The notes below the pieces were generated by a model. It did no database searches, was not told the origin of the DNA, and saw only the letters and a list, made by a program, of their open reading frames with translations. Shown here piece after piece: positions 55,641 to 64,000 of a stretch of 64,000 nt of DNA. The translations under genes were made by a program, and so were the position numbers. The first letter of the stretch is position 1. Each line of letters begins with the position of its first letter. The stretch is from Steromphala cineraria (taxonomy: Eukaryota; Mollusca; Gastropoda; Trochida; Trochidae). The stretch spans positions 27,650,882 through 27,714,881 of the forward strand of contig OU744730.1 in NCBI GenBank assembly GCA_916613615.1, written 5' to 3'.

Positions 55641-56898
55641 GCAATATATTTTACCATTTAAAATCCATATTATTGTTTAAGAACTGTCAACAGATATGTA
55701 TTATTTATAAATAATTTTTCCCTTCCAGGGGGAAAATCCTTGACTTCTAGAACATTTCTTCTTGCTGTGCCTCACATGTCATCTGACACCAGTCCAGCCC
55801 ACCAAGCTTACAAGTTGTCCTTGAATACGCTGAACAAAACATCTTACCATCAGCTTGACAGTCGTCAAATCATTGCAATGGTCTATAATCCAAAACTGAA
55901 ACAATTAGTTCTTTCGAAGATGGCTTATCCTAAAAGAATATTATCATTGGATTTAAAAACATTGGCCACTGTTGAACTGGCGAATTATGCGCCATATGCT
56001 TTTGGTCTAGATAACGAACGGTTGTTCCTATTTTTCTTTAACAAATATAAAAACTCTCCTTTAAATAAGAGGTGCAACATGTTTAAGTTTCATTTGCTTA
56101 GCAAAAGATTGGAAAAGGTAAAGAAATTTAACGGATATTTCCTTCCTGCAATTGCTGTCAACTCATTTAGACGTGTATTGTACTGTAGCTATAAAAGAGT
56201 AATTTTCGTTCTTACCTATCATGGTAAGATTTTGAAGAAATACAAAATTCCTCAAATCACAAACACCATGTGTTTGGATAGCAGTTAATCTTTACTGTAT
56301 TTGAATTTCAAGAAAGAGCTCAGTTTCTTTCGTCTTAATAGATCAAACTCATTTCACAGTGTAACTAAGCTCAGTCGAGAACCTAAGAGTTTGGTGACAG
56401 ATGGAAATAATGTTTATATTTCATATTGGCAACGAACTATGGTTACTTCGGTGAAAGTTGGAATGAGAGTAAGAAACTCTGTCATGAATTTGAATCTGAG
56501 GCTTTGGACACAAAGGACTTGAGATCTGTCTAATTAAGTGACAGAAGAGAATGGTTTAAGCTAAATATCCAGATTTTTACTTTATCCACAGTGTTTACTT
56601 GAATAAAAGCATTCTTTCAACGTCAGAATTTGACTTGTGATCATGCCCATTCATGAACTAAACAGTTTAAAGCCTCTATGCAAGCTTTTAAAACCATATC
56701 GACAGACTGTAGCTTTCATCTTAAGAATAGCGAATATTCTCTCAATATTCCGTTTCAGATTGGTTAAAGCAATATCAAAATCAATTAAAAATGTTGACAA
56801 ATATGTTTTATAGAGAAACACCTTTATTCAAAAATGTAATTCAAACGTTTTCTCAATAACAGTCAAACAATTATTCATGTAGATATTGTTAAGTGTAT

Positions 56899-57087
56899 CA
56901 TCCTGTCTCAGGGTACGTAACCCTAACTCAACTAATCTGTCGCTGGGCTTAGAAGCTAGATTCGCTCGCGCGGCCCAACTTGGGATATAGCCAATCAAAT
57001 CATTTTGTCGTTGAAATTTTATCGAGAAGGTGCCGGGAAAACAATTTGATTTTTCTATACGTAACGTTTGTACCCTGAGACAGGATG
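56899..57087. mobile_element. 189-base MITE with 18-base perfect TIRs
   Basis: CATCCTGTCTCAGGGTAC at the left and GTACCCTGAGACAGGATG at the right are exact inverted copies. No coding. The only copy noticed here, lying just beyond the 3' end of gene E. Superfamily not determined. Confidence 0.8.
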
Positions 57088-57420
57088 TTAGTGTATATGA
57101 ACAAATGTACAAATCATTGCACATTTAAGGAGTACTTTGAGTTATAAAATATTATAGATATTATATAATATTATTTTGTCATTAAGTTTACATTACATTA
57201 ATAAATGCGAATTGAAACACCTAACACAAGCTCAGTTGACTTGTTTATACACCTTGTTGCAAAATAACTAAATTATATCAATATTATTTCATTTTTAATC
57301 AAATGTGAATATGAAAGTTTAAATCAATAATAATCATATCGATACTTAAAAACAGAAAAGCCTTACTTATACTGTATTTTGGCATGAAATTCTGCTGAGG
57401 CTTAGATTTTATACCATTTC

Positions 57421-57545
57421 TTTTCTACATTAATTTACAAGAGAGATTAATTTGATTGAAGCTGTACATATAGCAATCGTTCTGCTTATGACAAAGTGCA
57501 TCACACATTTTAGGACCAAAATAATTTTTTTAAGTAGAAAGGGAT
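57421..57545 (-). pseudogene. Relic exon 1 of the PAN-like family
   Basis: The - strand matches exon 1 of copy C: TTTTGGTCCTAAAATGTGTG, ATGCACTTTGTCATAAGCAG, then CTGTACAGCTTCAATCAAAT and CTCTCTTGTAAATTAATGTAG, corresponding to KMCDALCHKQ-like and F-D-x-x-x-L-S-C-x-L sequence. The signal peptide side is broken and no exon 3 follows downstream in the - direction. Confidence 0.72.
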
Positions 57546-57599
57546 ATCTCATCAGTCTTTTATGAACAAAAATGTTAAATTATACATGAACGGTTTATA

Positions 57600-58300
57600 A
57601 CTGCTCAGCATTTTATAAGTGCAGTTTTTTAAATAAACCTTTACATCTATACTAACAACATGATATGCTATAACGTATACATTTAAGATTTTTGATCATC
57701 TGAAAGTATAATTTTCTTATATAACAGTTCTTACTGATTGAATGCAGAATTCCGTATTCCATTCTGTATTTCAAAATGTTTCTTATTATAAAAGCAATAT
57801 CGATTGTATTTTTAAGGAAAGTAATATGCAATAATCGTTAGGGACTAAGACTTGTACATAAAAATTAGATAAGAATTTGAGTTGGAGAATGAGAAAATAG
57901 AAATTTGGATGGAAGGGAAAGATTTTAATCGTCTTATCGATTTTTATGCCGTTTTTTTAACTAAAAGGTATATTTCAACCCACTTAGAACTTGAAACCCT
58001 TGAATTTGATATAAGCAACTTTGAAAAAACATTGAAAGTATATTATATCTTAGTTTGCAACCTTGTTAATTTGCCTGAAACAACTTCTAGAAGTTTGTTT
58101 AACCAAAATGAAAGAAAAAAACAAGCCTGATCATTTGTTTGTATAACTTGATTCAATCACCAACGTGGCTCATGGTTTACATTAAAAACAGGATATATTT
58201 CAGGATCACCCATTAATATTGTGTATATTAGTTTGTAAATATTCTTTATTGATTAACAAAGATGATTACTATTGATTTTACCTATCAAACTACAAAAGAG
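57600..58300. other. Intergenic; nothing recognised
   Basis: An 82-codon frame at 57882-58130 (+) has no known motif and lies in AT-rich DNA. Confidence 0.35.
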
Positions 58301-58640
58301 AATATTGTCCTTTGAAGAAATAATGTGTCAAATGAAAACTGTTTTTGTATAACAAACAACTTAACTAAACTTGTGTATCATATTAAATGCCCATCCCTCA
58401 AATTGTGAGAAACAAAAGCAGAAGGCGTTCCCAAGAGATCTGTATCAGCTTCCATTGATTTGCAGTTTATCACTGGCTTCAACTGTCACAGATCTTTAAA
58501 ATCTACTAGTCTAACAAAGACAATCGTGGATGTGTTGAGCTAAAAACATTCATTTTATTCTTAAGTGAAGGTTTTATATATTGTTGTATACATTATTAAA
58601 TATTTCAAATATCCATAGAAATGATACATCAACTTCGTTT
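58300..58640 (+). promoter_or_regulatory. Orphan copy of the family upstream block
   Basis: Extended similarity to the inverted region 9000-9320 upstream of gene A: TCCTTTGAAGAAATAATGTG, CCCATCCCTCAAATTGTGAG, CCCAAGAGATCTGTATCAGC, ACAAAGACAATCGTGGATGT. No exon 1 is found after it, so it is probably a flank that outlived its gene. Confidence 0.5.
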
Positions 58641-59235
58641 GATTTTCCTATTTGTGTTTCATACACCTAAGAGAGAATTATTCTATTTTATCAAGTATAG
58701 TGTATTTACGAACAATAGGCTACGTTGATAACATTATTTCATTGTTATACTATGTAAAAGTTGCCAGAATTAATAATTAATGCAAGTAACCACAATGTTA
58801 TGTAAGAGAATTACAAGGTATCTAGATGGGCAAAACAAAAACTGGCAGGTGTTAATTTTTCAGAGAAATAGGAAAATAAATTATTGTGATTTTTTGAACC
58901 CGAAATTATGTGTACCTTAATTACCTTCACTTTACTTGGACCTCCACAAATTGTAATTTATAGGTAAAATAACTCACATTCAATATGCTGCTTTATACAT
59001 TGTAACACACACAAGGGTAGGTTTTACATGTATGTAAACTCAAATGAAGACAATGTTCAAAAACGTCTAATTAATTACTGGTCAAATCGTTTGAGTCATA
59101 TGATGTGTTGTGTAATTGTAGGTGTCTTGTAGCTTGTTGCACAAAGATGAACTCAGATTCAGAAATATTAGACGTGTATGTTTACATAACCTTACCTAAG
59201 TGTGTACTTTGACTTCGTCCAGAAATAACTGTTCA

Positions 59236-59810
59236 ACTTTCTCTTCTATTTGTGCGGAGAAACCTTAACTTTATGAAGCTTCAATAAACCATCTTTTCAA
59301 TTTTATCAAAGAGTTTGTACTTATGTTTACATGTATGTAGAAGAGTCTGTAACTTACATACGATTCAGAGACCATCTTCAAATTGGACTTTCTCTTGCAA
59401 TTAAGCGGAGTATTCAGGTACAATAAACAATCGTTTCCATTTTTCCAAAGAGATTGTAGTTATGTTTATGTAGAAGATTCTGTCACTTACATACGAGTCA
59501 AACACCATCTTCAACTGGGACTTTCTCTTTCATTTGTGCGGAGAAACCTTAACTAAGGTTTAATAAACCCACTTTTCTATTTTTCCAAAGAGTTTGTACT
59601 TATGTTTATGGAGAAGAGTCTATGACTTACATACGAGTCGGGGTCCATCTTCAACTTGGACTTTCTCTTTCACTTTAGCGGAGAAACCTTCACTTTTTTA
59701 AGGTTAAATAAACCATATTTTCCATTTATTCAAAGAGTTTGTAGTTATGTTTATGTAGAAGAGTTTGTCACTTACATACGAGTCAAAGACCATCTTCAAC
59801 TGTGACTTAG
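59236..59810. repeat. Tandem repeat of about 140 bases, four units
   Basis: Units share CTTTCTCTT, GCGGAGAAACCTTAACT, AATAAACCA, CCAAAGAGTTTGTA, TTATGTTTATGTAGAAGAGT and ACTTACATACGAGTC, starting at about 59238, 59384, 59521 and 59662. Part of the first unit recurs inverted at about 545-620. Confidence 0.85.
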
Positions 59811-59939
59811 AATATTTTCTGCGACAGGGACTTTATACATATTTGCTATCACTGTAGCCTCGACATTATAAGACATGAAACGCTCGTTTGTTGCAAACAT
59901 ACTCGGAAGAAAAATACAGACTAAAAGCTAAGTAATAAT

Positions 59940-60258
59940 GATTCTCCCAACAGAGGCAGATTAAGTCAAGAAAAGTTGATACAGCCTCTGTTATCTTACG
60001 GCGAAATCAGTGTCTTCCGGTAGTTTCCCCTGGCGGAAAGAATTGCACCACAATCCATTTGAATTTCTTTAGCAAATGACAACGTTTCTCGCATGAAAAG
60101 GGTGGTTCATATCACAATGCTTTTGCCATCATTTAGTAGCTAAAATGATTATTTAAAAACAACGTCGCTGATTGCACAACTAACTTTGATCGCCCCCAAT
60201 CAGGCGTCTTCCATTTAATCCCACAAGCTCGGCGTAATATAACAGAGGCTGTAGAATG
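59940..60258. mobile_element. Mutator-like MITE, CAGAGGCAG family, copy 3, right end deleted internally
   Basis: Left end ATTCTCCCAACAGAGGCAGA and inner TTTCCCCTGGCGGAAAGAAT match copy 1. The right end reads AACAGAGGCTGTAGAATG, lacking about 36 bases present in copy 1. No target duplication visible. Confidence 0.75.
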
Positions 60259-60710
60259 ACTTTTACTAAGTGTCTAGAAAAAGGTCTTGTTGAACTTAGA
60301 AAACGCATCCTCAAAAACTTGGGAAATGTAAAACTTACAAAACATCTTTAAGTAAAACTAATTTCAACTGATCATCAACCTCTAAAACTTTTGTCTGTGG
60401 TTTTTAGTTATAAAAATGAAGAAGTGACTTAATTCATATGATATTCTAACTCTCAAACTTTCCACGATTACCTTAATAGGTGAGTCAACGATTTTATGGC
60501 GAATTTGGAATATTATTTACAAAATTAGTCTGCAATTTCAAACATATTACCGTCTGCATGTTGGTACCTGTTCAATCACTGCAGTTGTCATATTTTAATT
60601 AAACAAATTATCTAACCGTTTGTTTCACATGGTATATTCCAAGAGAAAGCATCGGTGGTTGTAAAGAGAAAATAGTATCCGCACAGTATAGAGATTACTG
60701 TTTCATTGTG

Positions 60711-61085
60711 TTAAAGGGACATCAGCAGTTTTCTTATAATTTTATGTTTTAAATTTTTCACCGATAATTGTAAGTTTATGTTAAATGTTTTATTTTGACA
60801 GTGTCAAAAATCTCATTAAACAAACCAATCATCCATATTTAGAGGATAAAGTATGAAGATTCATATAAAATCCATTGGCCGCCATTTTGTGTGAACACCT
60901 TTAATTCATTTTGTGTAAGAAAAGGGAATCACATGGCTAAACTTTACGTTATATATTTGAATTATTACTGCTCCATTTAGTTTAAATACATTGTCTTTCA
61001 ATTGGAACAATTGGAACCTGACATCACCTGACATCACCTGACATCACCTGTCATCACCCCTAAAAACGTTCTACTGCCCTTTTAA
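60711..61085. mobile_element. MITE, GGGGCAGTAGCACG family, copy 5
   Basis: Starts TTAAAGGGACATCAGCAG and ends CGTTCTACTGCCCTTTTAA. Near its right end the decamer ACATCACCTG is repeated in tandem (61018-61051), a minisatellite born inside the copy. Confidence 0.8.
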
Positions 61086-61603
61086 GGGTCTCCTGATGTT
61101 TTCATCCAAATTTATCAATTTTGTTATAAATATCTTTAAATGATGACATCCATATTTTTCTCGTACATTGGTTATCGTAGTATAAAGTTTTTGTTCTTGA
61201 TTTTTGATCTTGCTTAAAACTTTTGAACAAAATGTATATCTTATTTATTTATAGTATTAATATGCTAGGAGGACATTCCCAGAGATAATGTGGCGATGTG
61301 ATTTGTTTCTTTTGCAAACTTTTAGCACATAAATCTCTTTAACACAATTATTTCCCTCATCGAATAAGGAGGAAAATGTTTCTTAGTTTTGATCATGAGA
61401 CTATCTTCAATGTTAAATGCCGAGACAAGGTACCAACATATACATGTATGATATTCTCCTACAAAGGTTAAATAGGTTGAATTATTTGGTTACCAATATA
61501 ATCATATTTTAGTGAGAATTTAATCCCTGGTGTCACTCTTAACATTATATTTTTAAAGACTATGTCAATAATGCAATATTGAAAAATAATTATCTTTCAA
61601 CCA

Positions 61604-61952
61604 TTAAAGGGGCAGTAGCACGTTTTTTGATAATTGTTCACTGGTTATTGTACATACATGTTAAATGTATTATTTTGATAGTGTCAGAAATCTCATTACA
61701 CAAGCCATCTTCCATAGTCAGAGAACAAAGTATGAAGATTCACATAAAATCCATTGGCGGCCATTTTGTGTGAACACCTTTAATTCATTTTGTGTAAGGA
61801 AAAAGAAAAGCATGGCTAAACTTTACGTTATATATTTGAATTATTACTGCTCGATTTAGTTTAAATACATTGTCTTTCAATTGGAACCATTAATTTTCAT
61901 TTTCTTGACATCACCATATATTCCCCCTAAAAACGTGCTACTGCCCCTTTAA
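61604..61952. mobile_element. MITE, GGGGCAGTAGCACG family, copy 6
   Basis: Starts TTAAAGGGGCAGTAGCACG and ends CGTGCTACTGCCCCTTTAA, near-perfect termini, about 349 bases, 0.5 kb from copy 5. Confidence 0.87.
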
Positions 61953-62205
61953 GATAAACGGACCATTTTTAATAAGAACAGAATCATTGATATCATTGAT
62001 CCTCATATCAAAAAGAGCTTTATATATTTGTTTCATTTTGATCAAAGTCAACCCCGCATAAATACAGAGGTAATATTGATGGGGGAAAAATGATGATGAG
62101 TCAAAAGGTCAATAAAACTTTTTATTGAGTATAAGATATCAACACAAATTCTTAAATGGAATAAACACGTCAATTCAAATAAATAAACCGAGGATGCTGA
62201 AGAAA

Positions 62206-63853
62206 TTAGCATTTACAAACTCTACCCCACTCGATTAGACAGATCTCAAGCCCTGTGTGACCAAGGCCTTTTAGTTCAACGTATTTATTTGAGGTCCTAA
62301 CCCCCTTTTTTAATTTAACTGCAGTTACCCAAGTAAGTTGCCAATAGGTTACATATACTATATTTCCATCAGTCACAAAACTTCTTGGTTTTCGACTGAG
62401 CTGAGTTACACTGTGAAAGGAGCTTGATCTATTAAGATGAAAGAAACTCAGTTTATTCTTAAAATTTATATAAAGTAAACCTCTACTGCTATCTAAGCAC
62501 AGTGTGTTTGTGGCGTTAGGAATCTTTATTTTCCTTGTTATCTTCCCATCATAAGTAAAAACAACAACAATTTTGTTGTTGCTACTGTACAATAATTTTT
62601 CATGGGAATTCACTGCAATTGCAGGAATAAAATATGTTTTAAATATTTTGACCTTTTTCAATAGTTTGTCATGCATATGAAATTTGAAGAGTTTACACTT
62701 TTGACCCTCCTTTGTTTTTTTTACCTTGTTAAAAAAAATATCAACAAACGTTATCTAGACCAAAAGCTAACGGTGCATAATTTGCTAATTTTACTGTTTT
62801 CACTGTTTTCAAAATCAAATGATAAAATCAGTTTAGGATAAGCACTCTTTGAAAGAACAAGTTTGTTCAGTCTTTTTATGAAGACCATTGCAACGATTCG
62901 CCGACTGTTTAGTTGCATGTATAGTGTTTTCATCAGTGTATTCAAAGAAACCTGATAAGCTTGGTGAACTGGTCTGCTGACAGATATGTGAGGTACAGCC
63001 AAAACAAATTTTGACGTACACTGTAGCTGAAAAATACAAATATGAAAAGAATTGTTTAAAGTTTAAAAAGATATCTTTGATAGATTTTCAATTTGTAAAA
63101 CATAATGCTATTGAAAGGTTCTAACAAAAACCCTAAAATATTGACGAATCGCAAAATTTACAAATGTGCATTTTATTTCATCTATTTTAATCACTTGTTG
63201 AAATCATAATATCTATATCATGAAATATTTTACAAAATCAGGTTCATTCGCCAATCATATGACCATAAACACTTTCTATGCAAAAACGTTTTTGGAAAGG
63301 CAAGGAGAATTCTTCCAAATGTCTTTCTTTGTTTTTCTCAATACAGTTGGAAAAGTGTATGAAATAGTTCTTTTTGGTAGATTTGTGAAAAACTTTTGGT
63401 TAAATTTTTCAATTTTGAAAAGAAATTGCTATTAAAAACAGACCACAACAAACCTTATATACTGATATATATTGCATTATCTTAATATGTGTCGTTTTAG
63501 CTATTAAGTGTGTGTCCCATGTTATAAAATACATATTGAATATTTGAATACATTTTATATATCCTCCTTATTTTTTATGGGGAGATTTAGATAATAACTT
63601 TCTTTGATGGTTGTATGCCGGAAGTGGTAGAATCGTCTTTACTAATACTTTAATATCTTATTTTCAACATATACACTGTACTGTAGTAAATGAATAGGGT
63701 TGAACATGATGCACATACTGTTGATGATCCTTAAATGATATTTTTCACCAACTTTTCTCATTCCTTGTAAGTCTGATTTTGTTCAATAAATCAATACTTA
63801 CACTTTCTTGAGCTAATCACCTTTGAGTTATTCACACACTTCGTTGTATTTTT
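62206..63853 (-). pseudogene. PAN-like/beta-propeller protein, copy F, frameshifted and partial
   Basis: Exon 2 is 63802-63853 (52 nt, KCVNNS; donor GTAAGT, acceptor ATATTAAG). Exon 3 homology runs from about 63035 to 62206. It resembles copy E (LAVPHISVSRPVHQAYQVSL, AIAVNSHEKLLYSS, TLCLDSSRGLLYINF, SFVTDGNIVYVTYW). The reading frame shifts at least twice between 62676 and 62790 (the propeller continues in another frame at FGLDN-like sequence), and the splice phase at the exon 3 acceptor does not fit, so a third break is likely. The C-terminus is unlike A-D (EWGRVCKC). Exon 1 should lie past 63853 and was not found before the window ends. Probably a pseudogene. AATAAA on the - strand at about 62117. 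Confidence 0.72.
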
Positions 63854-64000
63854 CTTAATATGAACAAAACAAGATAGCGTGACTATATAGCTTTGAGGGT
63901 CATATTAACTCTTTTGAGATTCAAACTTGTTCATTCTATAGGTTTCCACTCCTCTAGGTTCGACTGTAGCCACGTTGGTCACATGTTCTGAGGTAATCAA

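Larger units (their letters stand above)
54202..56522 (+). pseudogene. PAN-like/beta-propeller protein, copy E, with an in-frame stop
   Basis: Exons 54202-54393 (64 codons), 54611-54674 (64 nt) and 55729 onward. Splice sites are good (GGA|GTAAGT, AAAA|GTAAGT; acceptors TTTATATTTAG, CCCTTCCAG), with phases 0 and 1. Exon 1: signal peptide (MFLAFVCVLFSQFV), MCNELCYKQEACCFFIFDS, YLSCSLM. Exon 2: RCLNNS. Exon 3 is of the F type (LLAVPHMSS, FGLDNERLFLFFFN, AIAVNSFRRVLYCSYK, TMCLDSS). At 56286-56288 a TAA replaces the Arg codon found in F (CLDSSRGLLYINF); homology then continues in the same frame to about 56522. It would make 271 residues lacking the last two propeller repeats. Either a recent pseudogene, a truncated product or a sequence error. 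AATAAA lies at about 56602. Confidence 0.78.

Overview
This is a eukaryotic, AT-rich, intron-bearing and transposon-dense window, most likely from a bivalve or other mollusc. The evidence is GT-AG introns with short exons, AATAAA signals, tRNA-derived SINEs, a pearl/CvA-like element with a GGAC microsatellite, and Penelope, DIRS/Ngaro-like, Tc1 and Gypsy elements. I cannot name the species.

The host content is a cluster of one gene family that I do not recognise as described. A full member has three coding exons. Exon 1 (about 64-76 codons) encodes a signal peptide and a Cys motif resembling a PAN/apple domain (C-x3-C-x5-C-x2-F ... C-x-L). A phase-0 intron leads to a 52-67 base exon 2, carrying a C-[LVI]-N-[NK]-S motif in most copies. 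A phase-1 intron leads to exon 3 (about 275 codons), with about six repeats resembling a six-bladed, YWTD/SMP-30-like beta-propeller. I label the copies A (6447-8850, -), B (14046-16797, -), C (22596-23926, -), D (39477-49310, +), E (54202-56522, +, in-frame stop) and F (62206-63853, -, frameshifted, running off the window). There are relics at 21283-21600 (+) and 57421-57545 (-), and a repeated upstream block at four places. A has no recognisable exon 2. Copies are mosaic: B has E-type exons 1-2 joined to a D-type exon 3, and D has an A-type exon 1.

Intron 2 of D is split by a GC-rich 7.95 kb Gypsy/Ty3-type LTR retrotransposon (40330-48283, on - strand) with identical LTRs and a target duplication, so it is a very recent insertion. 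Its order is: a tiny Gag (coiled coil plus CCHC, no capsid region), a TTTAAAC -1 frameshift site, Pol (protease, RT, RNase H, integrase) ending in a PHD finger, an ORF3 with a C2H2-like finger that is probably expressed by splicing, an ORF4 encoding a TatD-type metal-dependent nuclease with all ligand residues present, and eight roughly 60-bp repeats before the 3' LTR.

Other mobile DNA: a Tc1-like element with decayed transposase (1363-2861); a tyrosine-recombinase retroelement remnant with split direct repeats (10277-13461); a pearl-like element (20138-21201); six copies of a GGGGCAGTAGCACG-ended MITE, one carrying a nested Tc1 remnant; Mutator-like MITEs with 9-bp target duplications; a Penelope GIY-YIG fragment (28940-29944); a candidate hammerhead ribozyme (34407-34458); three tRNA-derived SINE-like units; a LINE 3' fragment; and several tandem repeats. 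The remaining stretches show no gene I can support.
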